A stretch of 64,000 nt of DNA from Cenococcum geophilum 1.58 (lineage: Eukaryota > Ascomycota > Dothideomycetes > Gloniales > Gloniaceae): assembly GCA_001692895.1 (NCBI GenBank), contig KV748238.1:372001-436000 (forward strand), written 5' to 3'. Both the position numbers and the translations under genes were made by a program. Below the pieces are notes generated by a model. The model had not been told where the DNA came from. It worked only from the letters and a program-made list of their open reading frames with translations, and searched no databases. Shown one piece after another: positions 21,950-33,319 of this stretch (its first letter is position 1; each line of letters begins with the position of its first letter).

Positions 21950-22660
21950 TAAATAGCCTTAGCTCGTTATATAACGGAGGAAGATAGTAAAGAATTATTA
22001 GTTATTTAAGGGTAGGCGCTAAAGACTAGTAATATAGGTATAAGTCCATCTGGGCCAGCGGAATTGTTAATGGCTTTAATAGCCATTTGTAAGGTAAGTT
22101 CTTCGCTAGTATCCTCTAATTCTAAAGAGATAATTTTATATACGCGGCGTAATAGCGCGTAATATCGCTTTACTTTTCTAATACTGTTATATGCCTTAAT
22201 AGGGACTTCCTTAACCTCGATTGCTATTGCTTTTATCTATTATTAAAACTTTGTAGATAAGAAGTTCTTTTCTATATTATAGATGATTTAATTAGGGGGT
22301 CCTAGGTAGATATTAATTTAGCATAATTATAGGGTATCCTATGCGTTCCTAGCTAATATATCCTTTAAGAAACGCACGGCTTAGAAGGAGGTTAAGAAGT
22401 TAATAACTTAGAGCACTAGCTTGCCGCTAAGATATATAACGTTAATAATAATATAGAAGTTAAAGTCGTAGTTATCCTTAAGGGTAAACTTAAATCAGCT
22501 AGGGGACTTCTAGTTTATTTAGTAGTAATAGTAATACTTTATAAGATACTTAATTGCCTTAACCTTAACTTTATAGCCTACTTACTAAAGAACCCTAAGT
22601 AATTAATAAACGGATAGGTAGCCAAAACGACGGTGTAGTTAGCGTAACTCTAACTTAGTT
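21950..22660 (-). pseudogene. Copia-1 integrase (degraded)
   Basis: The minus strand gives the zinc-binding tail 'KAIKYLIKYYYYY*INQKSP' (His/Cys turned to Tyr), then the core: 'FYIIINVIYLSGKLVLQVIN' (first Asp to Asn), 'FQAVRFLKDILARNA*DTL', 'INIYLGPPN*IIYN' and 'KAIAIEVKEVPIKAYNSI', then 'KVKRYYALLRRVYKII'. The downstream text 'NNSAGPDGLIPILLVFSAYP' is conserved in fungal Copia polyproteins. Confidence 0.9.
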
Positions 22661-22749
22661 AAGTAGCTCTAAGTAACACTCTTTTCTAGTTAATAAAGGA
22701 GTAACTAGGGGTAACCCCACTTACGTATAACGGGCACCCGATTATCTCC

Positions 22750-22938
22750 CTAAATAAGTATATTCTTAAGGTTATTAAGCCTAACGCCTAATTTATTTAT
22801 ATCTTTAATATAAAATAGAAACGGGGTATTTGTGGGAATAATATAGAAAGTAATGCACCCTAAGGGGGTTTGGACCCTAATTATGCTAAAAGAGATTATA
22901 GTACCCTTGCTAAAACAAATCGTGTATTGGCCTACCAT
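22750..22938 (-). pseudogene. Copia-1 protease C-terminal part (open 62-codon piece)
   Basis: This unbroken minus-strand piece reads 'TICFSKGTIISFSIIRVQTP', then 'TPFLFYIKDINKLGVRLNNL'. It matches the region between protease active site and integrase in fungal Copia elements (from memory: FGKGSxxSIGxVRVQTPxG, DTPFLLxLxDMDxLxVYxNNL). It is a surviving fragment of gag-pol and not a gene of its own. Confidence 0.85.
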
Positions 22939-22999
22939 TAAATAGTTAATCTAAATAGAGCTATTAAGCTACTAAAGGGCTCAAACTTAAGGTTCTCCT

Positions 23000-25213
23000 A
23001 TTATAGATACTCCTGCGGCTCTAGTATCTGGTATAATACTATAGAAGACGTTCGCCGAGTATCTGTTATTAAAGGAGAACGCGAAACTCTCCCTTGGCTT
23101 ATTAAAGATATTTAACTTTGTGGTAAAATAGAGCGTAGATTAGTTATTAAGAATAGTAACGGTTTATATACTATCTACCTTACTATACTTAGTAAAGTAT
23201 TGGTTAGGTAAGTATTCCTTAATTTCTATATCTATAAGGAGCTGTTTAGCCTTATTAACCTTACCTTTAAGATCTTCTACGCCTTTATATTAAACTAGGA
23301 AGCTTTAAAAGTAGGCCGTAGTAACCTTATAATTTCCAACATTTCTTACACTTTAGCGAAACTTGTTATATACCTCCTTTTACTTATTAAGAGAATGCCT
23401 AGTTAACTAGCAATTTAGTTTCTTATAAACATAGCACTTTTTCTAGCAATTACTTTAAAATAAACCTCTATAAGGGCCTCCACCTTTACCTTATAGTCGT
23501 TAATTATACCCTTTATTATATTATCCACCCTAGCCACTATATATTTAATTAGTCTAGTTATAATCATATTAGTTAGGCGGGTCAATTAAAGTAGGTTAGA
23601 GTTAGGCGTTAAATTGCTGTACTTCTTAAGAGCGTAGAGTGGTGCTAATAGAAGATCTTAATTAAGCATATACTCCTTTATAAGTATTTATAGGATTAAA
23701 GAGAGTAAGGTTATATTCTTTAACACCTTAGCATACGCTAATGACTTAATTACGTAGGCTAAAGTCCTCTTAATATAATTCGGATAAACCACGCTAAATT
23801 ATCTAAAGTTAATTAAAGAGCTTTTAAAGATAATTAAGCCGAGGGATACCTGGGTTTATAGCAATAATCCTTAAAAAGGTAGTCTCTCTTTATTCTAATA
23901 TATACTGCTACTTATTCTCTTCTATTTTAAAGTAGTATCTTAACTTATATATTATGCGGTTAAAATCGTATCCTTTTCCTGCCAAATAATTATAATAGAA
24001 GGTACTAGCTTGGCCCTTAAGCATAACGGAATAGGCGTTATAGTATTAATTAGACTCTATTCCTACCTTCTAGCAACAGTTATAGAAGATATATAGTTTC
24101 GAATTAAGAACATTATATAATTCCCCACTAAACTTCCTCTCCTAATCTAAATAGAGCTTCGTAAGCTCTATAAGCAATTTTAAACTGCCTCTAATTTAAG
24201 ATTAAGATAGAGGAAGTAGGGGTTGTATTATAGGCTGTAGTAGGGATATAGGTCTAGTTGGTAAAGTCTAAAGGTTATTAAATTGCGAAGTAATAGAATC
24301 CTATGCCTGCTCTCGTTAGGGTATAGTATCCAATATTAAGGTTACGGGTTAAATTAGATATAGAGGAGTTGAAGGCAGAGGTAGGTTTGTCTCTAGAGGT
24401 ATATTGCTTAGGTTCTATTATAAGTTAAGCTTTCTTATAGTGCGTAGTTGGTGCTTAATCTCTTATAGAGTCTATTTATGCTCTTCTTTTGCGTCAATAA
24501 CCTACTCCTAAATATTGTCTCTAATAGTACCCCCGTCCTTAGGGATAAATACTTTATTCTCCTAAAGGAAGTTACGGAAGTCCTATACAATATCCTTATT
24601 TATAGGGGCCTATATTTCCTTTATCCATCTAATAAAGTCCTCCTTTATATATTCCCATAGCGCGGTATTATTGTATTTACTGTCCTTATAATATGCTATA
24701 CGGTATAATAAAAATCTATTTAAGTCTTATTTATTAGCGTTTATAAGGTTAATTATAGCTTTATTCTATATCTTTAGGTTAATATCTTCCTTATACTTCT
24801 TTGGGTAGGTTAACGCTATAGTAGGTATAGAATTAACGGGGTGTCGTACGTTAAAGGTAGGTAGGATTTTCGGTTTTATAGGATCTCGTAGGTTCGCTGT
24901 TAAAAGGTAGACAATTTAAGATGTAGTTGACGCGTTTCGGACGTTGACTTAGGACCTTAGGTTTAGTGACACTTCTAACCTAAAGTACTCGACCAAATCT
25001 TCGTAAACGTAGTTGTTCTGCGTAATAGACGCAACTTAGTATCTCCTAGTACTTAGTGATACTTCTGTTACTAGTTTTCCGTAAGTTTAAGGTAGTATAG
25101 TGTTGCCGGGATCTATTCCATATAAGCGCATATAGCACCCCTATATGAGACTGTCTCTTCTATTTAAAGACCTAGCTGCTCTATAGTTAACTGTATATTC
25201 AACCACTGATTAG
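23000..25213 (-). pseudogene. Copia-1 gag and leader (heavily degraded)
   Basis: By position this is the gag gene and 5' leader. The minus-strand frame is broken by many stops and no complete zinc knuckle could be read, although a Cys/His-coding patch is plausible near 23,440-23,400. The first 800 bases from the LTR match Copia-2 (1-836). The plus-strand open frame around 24478-24660 is antisense to it. Confidence 0.6.
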
Positions 25214-25380
25214 TATTGGTCATATAGGGTGACTTACTAATAATGACTACTTGAGTAGGGTTACAGTGATATTGGTTAATAAAGCTTATTGATTGGAATG
25301 AGGGAGGGCGAGGAGCTTAAGGCTCCTCGCCACGCTAGTGCCGCGGCGTCATGTGATGACCGCTTGCCTCATTCCCGACA
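25214..25380 (-). repeat. Copia-1 5' LTR, 167 bp
   Basis: On the plus strand it runs from TATTGGTCATATAGGG (TG to TA) to CATTCCCGACA. It is followed by ATAGT. Confidence 0.95.
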
Positions 25381-26897
25381 ATAGTACTTAGAGTTCGTTT
25401 TAGGACATCCTATATAGGGGTCTAAATCTAGGCTGTTTTCCTTCTTTAAGTATGATCTTATGGTTATATAATTAGTGTTTTAGTAGCTTATCGGCTTTCT
25501 TTTATAAGAATACCTTTAGGCGGTTATAATACTCTACTAATACCTTTATAGCAGGGTTGGTGTGCTGCTTTAGTGCTAAGGCCTTTTTAATATTAGCTAT
25601 TATAATAGTAAAGATTATATATTTAGGTTTCTTAGTAAGTCGCGCTAGTAGGGTAGCTCTAATTATACAGATATTTAGAGTGCTAAGCTTACTTAGATTA
25701 TCTATAGTTTCTTATTTAGGTTTAGGTTCGGTATTAGGTACGAAGTTAGTATTAGATTTAGGTTTGGGTTTTTTTAAGAATTCTTTTTATAGTAGGATAC
25801 TAGTCCTTCTAGTATTTTTATATATTAAGTTTAAGCCTCTACTTTACTTAGGGCGGCGTAATAGTTGTTTTATATAGTTTAGTATAATTTTTAAGTCCTT
25901 AGTAAATGTTAGCGGAAATCTTATAGTAGAATTTAATAGAATTCTCGGGCTAATGAAATTAAGTGGATTCTTTAGGTATAGGGTGGATATTAGTAGAAAT
26001 CTTAGGCTAGTAGATCTTAGTAGATTTCCTAGATTTTAATTTAGGGTTAGGGTAGTGCGTTATAAGATACTTCTACTTATAACGGAAGGCGGTAAATAAA
26101 AGCTTAAGGTTATCCTAATTAATAGTTACCTTATATAGCTTTATTTAGGGTTGTTTAAGGATTATTAAGTAACCTAAGGTAGTTATAAAGAGCTTAATTA
26201 ATTCTTTATAGTTTAGGTATTAGAGTCTTAGGGCCGCTACATAAGTAATACGGCCTAAGATAGTACGTTTACTATTAAATCTAAATACGTTAATATACCG
26301 GTTAAGGGGTATTAGGGTAAGCCTATTATCTTATATAAAGATCTTATTAATAAATCCTATGCCGCTTGCTCCTATATTAATTAGGACTTAAGCATTAGCC
26401 TATTAACCTTTCTACTAAAGATAGTAGTTAATAGTTATACTACGGTCCTAAGAGTTAGGGTTTATAATATTTAATGCGTTTAATAAGATCCTATAATATA
26501 GCTATCCTAAAAAGCGACTTAACGCTAAGACATGCCTTTTAGTGGCGAGTGGGAAGGGGTTCCTATAGAGCGTCGGTAGCTTTGCCCTTATAAGTAGTAC
26601 TTACTAAACATAGGGCTGGAGCTATGTGAAGACCGGGGACAGTAACTAGAAGATCGATACGGTAAACGGTTATTAGTATTGGCTGTTTATAAATCGTGTT
26701 AGGGTATAAGGATAGAGCAATATTTTAAGATATAAGCCTTACTTCTATATTTAAAATAAAGGCCTAGCTTAATACGTCGTTCTTATTTAAAGGACCCTAG
26801 TAAAGCGTACTCTAGGGTTCTAGAGTTAATGTCTATAGCGTTAAAGTATTTAGGCTAGAAAGATGACTTAATAGGGGCTTATAGGGCTGTTGTATTA
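25381..26897 (-). pseudogene. Gypsy-1 protease region and RT lead-in (degraded)
   Basis: The minus strand reads, toward RT, 'KSNTNFVPNTEPKPK', 'IIRATLLARLTKKPKYIIF', 'HTNPAIKVLVEYYNRLKVFL' and 'KEGKQPRFRPLYRMS*NEL'. The last is the conserved start of Gypsy RT. Upstream (about 26,460-26,080) lies the aspartic protease region, where the frame is noisy and the active-site triad could not be placed. The plus-strand open frame at 25557-25877 is antisense to this gene. Confidence 0.75.
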
Positions 26898-27221
26898 TCC
26901 CTTGCACGGATAAATACGTCCTATAAAATGTGGCCCGTGCGCACCAATCAATAAGGTGCATATACGGGCGGTAAGTTGTTCTGCCATATCACCAAAGGAG
27001 AGGCTTGAAGGCAGGTAATGGTTCAGGCTCTGGCGGTGGCCTTTTTGCGACCCGATTTTTGGAAATAAGATATTAAATGGGCTGCGCAAGGTCTATATCA
27101 TTGGATGTATAGTTACGCACCATCTTAGTAGTGTTATTTGTTTACATTTGGACACCAAAAAGTTGATGTTCTTGACCCCGCGCACGGGCCACAAAATATA
27201 GGACCCTATCCGTGCAAGGGA
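26898..27221. mobile_element. 324-bp MITE-like TIR element, not RIP-altered
   Basis: The termini are inverted repeats of about 40 bp: the left starts TCCCTTGCACGGATA and reaches GTGGCCCGTGCGC, and the right is its inverse ending TATCCGTGCAAGGGA. TA dinucleotides flank both ends (26896-26897, 27222-27223), as for Tc1/mariner/pogo-type insertions. The interior keeps many CA and TG dinucleotides and is near balanced in base composition, in sharp contrast to the surrounding Gypsy-1. It has no transposase, so it is a non-autonomous element. The minus-strand open frame at 26895-27089 covers a TIR and is not a credible gene. Confidence 0.9.
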
Positions 27222-27223
27222 TA

Positions 27224-28010
27224 TTAAGGGGTAGGTGTTAATAATAGACGTAGTATATTATTATACCGTTTATCAATAACGTTTACGTAGGCGTTAAGGG
27301 CTTTTAGTAGGTCTATACCTATTAGGGAAGTTTTTAGTTTGGACTTAAGGATTTAATAAGACTGTTAATTAGTGCGGAGTTATTCTAGCCTATTTCCCTT
27401 CTATAGCGGTTAAATTTAGAGAAGTATACTAGAGGGCTTTTCTTTTTTTTACTATATAGTTTATCTTCCTTTAAGTATTAGCTTAGCGATTTGGGTTACT
27501 ATATATAGCTTTAAGAAGTCTAACTAGGCTTTATACTAAGTTTAGCTAAAAAAGTTTAATAAGGTTAGCTACCTCTCCTTCTAGTTAACTTAGGGCGTAG
27601 TAAAGTTAGTTAGCTTTAGTTAGGTAGCGGTTAGTATTACTAGTTAGCTTATTCTTAAGCCGGCTTAAGAATAATTAAAGCTTTTATTATTTACTGGTAA
27701 ATACTAAAGGGTCTAGTAGTTTCTTGGATTAATACGGTATAGTAGTTAGTTTGGGGTGGATAGTAGCTACTAGTTTAGGGCTTACGTTTTATATAATAGC
27801 CTTTAGGGATAGCATTTGGTCTTAGGGCCCTAGCGTAGGTATCTTAAGGATGCGGATTTCTTCTTAAAGGGCTTTAATTAATTCTTAGTGTTAGGCCTTT
27901 TATTATATAAAGGCGTTGGCAAAGGACGTCTATAGGCCTATTATTTGCTCTTTAAGCATAGTAAGTATATCGGCTGCCATTATAGGAGCTTTAGGTGCGT
28001 TCTGCATTTT
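27224..28010 (-). pseudogene. Gypsy-1 gag (degraded)
   Basis: On the minus strand, about 35 bases inside the 5' LTR, a start reads 'MQNAPKAPIMAADILTMLKE' and continues 'QIIGL*TSFANAF', a coiled N-terminus typical of Gypsy gag. Further codons run to the MITE at 27,221, broken by TAG/TAA. This is the first gene of the element and the MITE splits it from the protease region. Confidence 0.75.
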
Positions 28011-28041
28011 AGCGGTAGTATAGGTATTTAACGCAATATAG

Positions 28042-28186
28042 TGTTACGGAGTAAGCATAAGCGGCGATAATATATAGCAAAGTAGATATTATTAAGCTAT
28101 ATATATAAACTAAGTAATAAGGTTAAGACGTTGCGTAAGGAGAAAAGGTAGGAAAATAGGAAGAAAGGGTATATATTATTAACTTA
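28042..28186 (-). repeat. Gypsy-1 LTR (5' LTR on minus strand), 145 bp
   Basis: On the plus strand it runs from TGTTACGGAG to ATTAACTTA. It matches 2106-2250. Confidence 0.85.
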
Positions 28187-29589
28187 GGTATATTTATAAG
28201 AGTAAATCTACATTAGGAAATGGATGCTTCCTTTACGGGTAACACGCCCTCGCTTGTTGGCTCGCCGCTTTATCCTGGCCCGTACTTTAACCTCATTATA
28301 TAAAAGCGTCCACCTCTTACCGTTTTACTTTCCCTCCTTTATCTTCTTTTTCTCCCTAACGCCGCGTATCCCTCTTATTAGATATTATCGCCTCAGTTAA
28401 ACCTCCTCGCTCCGCCCCTAAGCTATTTTATTCCCCTATTAGCGTCCGCGCATATATAAGCCCTACTACTTCCCTTAATTTCTATATCTTAGACTAATAG
28501 TAGTATAGTACCTTTTATACTCTCTAATAACGACTTCCTTTATACTCTCTTTATAGTAATAAATAAAACGGCTCTTTCTACTCTTGTCGCTAGAGTAGTA
28601 ATTACTATTTATTCTTTCTATAGCCCAACCTTAAGAGACTTGTCCCACTTATACGTATAGGTATTTATAATATTTAAAGCTTTCCCCCCTTTTATTTAAG
28701 TTATTTCTTTACCTTTAGGGAGCTACTACCCGTAGCTGCTAATTGACGGGATCTATAGGAATTACTACGCTAGTAATACTGCCTGCTTAATTTTTCTAGG
28801 AGAGTTTTTTTTAAAGTAATAGCGCCTAGTCCTTTACTGCCGTAAGCCCCCTTATATTACTAGATAGGCCTTATATCTTATTACATTTTAGCTAGTAACC
28901 CTACTTAATTATACAGATATTCTCTCCCTAAAACTGGCTGTATGCTATTAGCCCTAAGTTACCTTAAGTTAAGAATTTATAACTTAGTCCCTATTAGTAT
29001 AGCTATAAATAGCTATAGGGGGCTATATTAGGCATTATTCGAATAGATATTATATAGAGTATCGCCTAGGTGGCTATATATACCTACCTAATAGTATAGT
29101 TATATTACTACGAATGTTTCGAAGACGCCGTTTAATCTACTAGTTTAGGGCTAAGGGGCTATTAGCTTTACCTAACCGCTTAGCGGTAAAGTAGTAAAGA
29201 ATTAATAATCTGGGCTCCTAAGCTATAGGGCTATAGTAGAAACCACCCAGATTAAAATTAAAAGGTTATAGCTTTTAGGCGTATAATAGTTTAGCGGTAT
29301 AACTATAAAGGAATCTCTAACGCTAGCTAGCTATATTAGGAGGGCAAGTATTAAGCAGCACCTTATATAGTCTTTTATCTAGTATATTTATAGACATATA
29401 TACGATTACCGTGTAAGTGGTAGGCGTATCTGTTACTAGGCGGTTAGTATTAGAGAGCCCTATCCGCTACTAATAAGGATACTACTTTCTTCCGTTATAG
29501 AGAGCTTATAACACGCATATATAAGTAGGGCTTTACCTATAAATATAAGCGGCGCAGAAGATAAGCTGGGTTAGTATTATTAGGAAGCA
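28187..29589 (+). other. Gene-free stretch with a promoter-like 5' part
   Basis: The first 250 bases are less AT-rich and hold CA/TG. A TATA-type box (TATATAAAAG) is followed by a long pyrimidine-rich tract (CTTTCCCTCC, TCTTCTTTTTCTCCC), a common layout of ascomycete promoters. Downstream to 29,589 no coherent frame could be followed. Confidence 0.5.
28307..28316 (+). promoter_or_regulatory. TATA-like box
   Basis: TATATAAAAG lies upstream of a CT-rich tract at 28,330-28,365. It may be the fossil promoter of the Cys-motif gene further right. Confidence 0.4.
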
Positions 29590-29980
29590 AATAGATATAT
29601 TAGCGCTGCCCTTTACTAAGGAATAAGGGTAGAGAATTCGCGCTATTAACCTCCTAATAAGGGGCTAAATGTAATAGCTGTGTTAAAGCTAAACATGCTA
29701 GCTTGGATAGGCGGATATAGTTTAAGCGTAATTTGCTAAGGGTGTTAATTAGGCGCTAGAATTTAAGCCCTTATAAACCTTACCCTATAAATAGTAATTA
29801 ACCCTAGTTTATACCGGAGGCATATATATTAAATACTTTAATTCGATAAGAAACCTAGATCAGGGGTAAGGGGTAAGGGGCAATAGGCGAAAGCTAGTGG
29901 CGAAGGGAGGACTAATATGCACTTAAAAAGACCTTTAATTCCCCTCTAAAGCTTTTAAAAGCTATAAAGCAATAGTAACT
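29590..29980 (+). pseudogene. Cys-motif protein C-terminus, unrecognised
   Basis: The plus strand reads 'GAKCNSCVKAKHASLDRRI', then 'FKRNLLRVLIRR', and ends 'LKKTFNSPLKLLKAIK'. The CxxCxxxxxxC-like cluster followed by basic residues resembles short Cys-cluster segments in fungal hypothetical proteins. Too little survives to call a zinc cluster. All stops are TAA/TAG. The (TAA)n run starts right after. Confidence 0.4.
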
Positions 29981-29981
29981 C

Positions 29982-30013
<32 letters not shown>
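29982..30013. repeat. (TAA)n microsatellite
   Basis: An uninterrupted TAA/AAT run of about 32 bases. Confidence 0.95.
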
Positions 30014-30119
30014 GTACTATCTTAATCTTTATTTTAAATCCCTCCTAAAATTTCGCTTAATAATAATAATTTCTATACTAGTCCTCCTAAAAAATTAACA
30101 GCTTTATTTTAGCACCATA

Positions 30120-32010
30120 TAATTATAGCCCCTAAGAAAAACGCGAGTAGTAAGCCTAAAAGAAGGAGTAGGGGAGTACCTCTTTTCCCCCTATAAAGTT
30201 AAGAAGTATTATAAGCTTAGGTAATTAACGGCACGTTATTCTACCTAGGATTTTAGTTTAGAGATTCTGTTTAATAAAGCGCCTATAGACCATATATATA
30301 ATTACGAGAAAGCTTATAATAAGTATTATAAGAATAATAAGGATAATGAGGATAACGAGGAAGATTTCTATAGGGATAGAAATAATAGTTAAGTCGCTGG
30401 AGGAAGTAGTTAGTAATTATCCTAACGATTACCTTACTATTTTCTCTTTTTCCCTAGCAGTTCTAAATATATAGTTTTAATAACTAGTAGTAAATCTAAT
30501 AGTTATTAAAGATAATATAGCCGATCTAGATTTGGAAGCTAAAGGTAATAAAGCTAGTAACGCTAATAATAAAGCTAACGGAGCTAGCGAAGCCAATAAT
30601 TAACTAATACCTTATAGATTAGGTATACGCTTCCCTTTTTAATTTATAATAGCCTTATTTAATAATCAGTAGATAATAGGAATAATAGTAGTAATAAGGG
30701 CGATAAAGATAATAAGGAGCTGCCTTTGTTAGAAGCGCTAGAAGAGGAGGTATATATATTTATATATAATTATACTATACCCTTAACGCCAGATAGTAAT
30801 TAAACGGATAATTTAGTAGAGGGGTATTACATTAAAACCGTTCCGTAATTTAGGTAGGAGTTTAGGATATTAGTTATTACTAGTTAAGAGCCCTTAAGAG
30901 CCTAGATATTAAAGAAGCGGAGGTTTAATTATATTAAGTAACTAGATAATATTAATTATATCTTTAATACTTCTATTAGCGAGAGTAGTAAAAGCTTATA
31001 ACCTAGGAAGTAATAAAGCTTACTAGCTTTTTAAAAGACCTCGCCTTCTAGCCTACCTACCCTTAGCCTTAATAATAGCGATAAATATATTAAGAAGCGA
31101 GTAGCCTTCGCTACGTAGTCTACTAGCCCTTCCCTTTAGTAATCTTTATCTTTTTATAATGTTAGATTACTATAAGATAAGGTTAATAATAATTATAATT
31201 AAATTCTTAACGATCTTGTTAATGGCTCGGCTAAAGAATGCGATTATAGTAATAATACTAAGGACGGCGAGGTTGTAGATAAAGGTAATGCTGAGAACTG
31301 CAACTACGAAAGCAACGATAGCGGCGATATAGATAATAACGACGCTAGGGATAGTAATAGTAGTAGTAGTGATAGTAGCGATAATAATAAGGGTGACGAG
31401 GCCTATGGGTATATAAGGTAGTGAGAATCACTAGCGTCTATTGGTGGTAAATTGGAAATAAAGCGTATAGTAAAGCATTATCATTAGCGGTCTTACTTTT
31501 CCCCTTTAATTCCATCTATATACACGCCCAGCTAGAGCACTACGCTTAGCAGCGATTATTATAAGTAGGTTAGATCCCCTATATATAATCACCTCTATAC
31601 CTAAAAGCCGCTATTAAACTTAGCTTTTAACTCTAACTCTAGTAAAGTAATACTAGGGGCCGTCTTAAATACTAATTTAGAAGAATAGTTAATCTAAGTA
31701 GCTCTTTAGCGCTAGGAAAACGGGTTATATATACTAGATATTCTTCCTTAATAATTCCCTATACCTTTTAACCTAGTTAAGCAGCCTTAGAAGCTAAAGC
31801 CCTAAGAGCTAAAGTTTAGAGTAAAATTTAGTGAAGTAGAAGACGCGCTGCTTATTAAATTAAAGAAGGAATATAATCTTTTATGGAAATAGATTAAAGA
31901 CTACTTTTTAAAGAGAAGTCTTAGGTTACTACAGGCGTATTATTATTTAAAATTAAAGGCCCGGCCTACTGTAAAGAAGAGAAGAGGGTAGCCTACTAGG
32001 TAAAAGAGAT
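30120..32010 (+). pseudogene. SANT/Myb-like domain protein (degraded)
   Basis: The plus-strand frame is noisy in the N-terminal half. It then shows an acidic, Ser/Asn-rich stretch (31,220-31,400) with 'ESNDSGDIDNNDARDS' and 'SDNNKGDEAYGYI'. Near the end it gives a clean Myb/SANT-like unit: 'KFSEVEDALLIKLKKEYNLL', 'WK*IKDYFLKRSLRLLQAYY', then 'LKLKARPTVKKRRG' with an AT-hook-like basic tail. This layout (acidic linker, single SANT repeat at the C-terminus, RRGRP-like tail) is known in fungal nuclear proteins. It would have been a DNA- or chromatin-binding protein. The N-terminus and introns are undefined. Confidence 0.6.
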
Positions 32011-33319
32011 AGTAATAATAGTAAGGCCCTTCTTTCTAGCTATATATTCTATTTCTAGCTTTATCTATTTATAGCGCACTTTTTATAACGTCTTATAATT
32101 TCCCACTATTAACCCTTTTCTTAGTACTATAGTTGTAAAGCGGTTATAGCTTTAGTATATATTGCAAACCTAAGAGGTATAAAGATATAGGCTTAGTGAG
32201 TTTCTATATAAGCTTCTAATTGTTTACAGAGACTATAGTTTTATTATTTTATAGCGTTTAAGGCGTAATAGGAATTTAATATTAGTGTTTTAGGAGGTAT
32301 AAGCTTAAGATAATATGCTAGGTCTTAGGCGTGTCTAGTTATATAGTAATATATATTATAGGGTAGAGCTAATATCCGTACCTAGTATATAGTAAGAACT
32401 TACTAGTATAGAAAGGAAGTGGATTTTTAGGAGGTTAAGGTAACGTCCATCTATATATAGCGGAAAACTACCTATACTAGAAAATATAAGGGGTACTTTA
32501 ACTTTACGCGACTATAACTCTATATATATGTTAAGCTTTACTAGAATATTATATAAATAGTTTACTATGGCTACTTTTGAATATTAAGGACCCTTTTAAC
32601 TTATAATTTATATTTATATGGTTGCTATTCTTGCCTAATTTGCTTAAAGCCTTCTTTTATAGCGAAATAATATCCTTTATTTATAGCGCCACTATTAACC
32701 TTTTACCACTTATAATATATATATAAGGGCCGTATATAAACCTTAGAGCCTTATTACGTTAGTAAGAAGTTACTATTAGTAGTATACCTGCTATCGCGCG
32801 CAAATTTATATAACGTTGCTACCCCTATTGGTATTTCTAATAAAAGTAATTACTAATCCCGGGCTAGTATAAAGCGATCCTATATATTAGACGTAATTAT
32901 TATATTATAATTTATACTTATATTATTTAAAAGCTAAGCTTATAGCTATTAGGCTTATAGCTGTAGTAAAGCCTAGAGAATAGTTGCCCTAAGGTGTTAC
33001 TGGTACTGCTATAGAGAACGCCCTTACTAGCGCCGTTTTTAAAACCGCCGCGTACTCCTGGACTGCGTAACGGCTAAGGTCCTACTACCTTTTAAACTTT
33101 ACTTCCTTTATTGCTAACTTAATTTAATAGGCCCTCTAGTACCCTAAAGATTATCTTATTATCTATAGCGACCTTACGCGTTTATAATTTGTTATAGACT
33201 AATTCTATTGCTAAAGCGGCGTGGCTTAGCTCCTTATAGGGGGCCTAAAGTCTATAGGTAGCCTAATATAGGTACCTTAACTTATTTTAACGCTTTGCTA
33301 ATATTTGCTTTTACCTAGA
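32011..33319. other. AT-rich stretch, no gene recognised
   Basis: Two less AT-rich patches (32,960-33,070 and 33,150-33,320) could be coding on the plus strand, for example 'NSIAKAAWLSSL'. No family is recognisable. They may belong to the N-terminus of the kinase-like gene that follows. Confidence 0.35.

Larger units (their letters stand above)
19343..25380 (-). mobile_element. Copia-1: full-length Ty1/Copia LTR retrotransposon
   Basis: It has 167-bp LTRs at both ends and a 5-bp target duplication ATAGT (19338-19342 and 25381-25385). The minus-strand domains are in Copia order: gag, protease, integrase, RT, RNase H. It is inserted in the Gypsy-1 RT gene. Removing it restores the frame from 'LYRMS*NEL*VL' to '[12 protein letters not shown]'. 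The two LTRs differ at only 7 positions, all transitions, fewer than the Gypsy-2 pair. Confidence 0.95.
2106..28186 (-). mobile_element. Gypsy-1: Ty3/Gypsy LTR retrotransposon, base layer of the nest
   Basis: Two 145-bp LTRs bound the element. Between them its parts read on the minus strand in Gypsy order: gag (28.0-27.2 kb), protease and linker (26.5-25.4 kb), reverse transcriptase (25.4 kb, then 19.3-18.9 kb, then 12.1 kb), RNase H (about 12.0-11.4 kb) and integrase (4.1-2.7 kb). The gaps are later insertions: a Helitron-like element, Gypsy-2, Copia-1 and a MITE. Once Gypsy-2 and Copia-1 are ignored the RT frame is continuous. I could not find a matching 5-bp target duplication: the left flank is TATAG and the right flank GGTAT. 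The outer LTRs could therefore belong to a rearranged element or to two copies of one family. All frames carry many TAA/TAG stops. Confidence 0.85.

Noticed and set aside
25557..25877. 106-codon plus-strand frame, hydrophobic
   Set aside because: It is antisense to the Gypsy-1 protease/RT linker, whose minus-strand frame reads as proper coding text.
26895..27089. 64-codon minus-strand frame
   Set aside because: It starts in the MITE TIR and has no homologue-like features. MITEs carry no genes.
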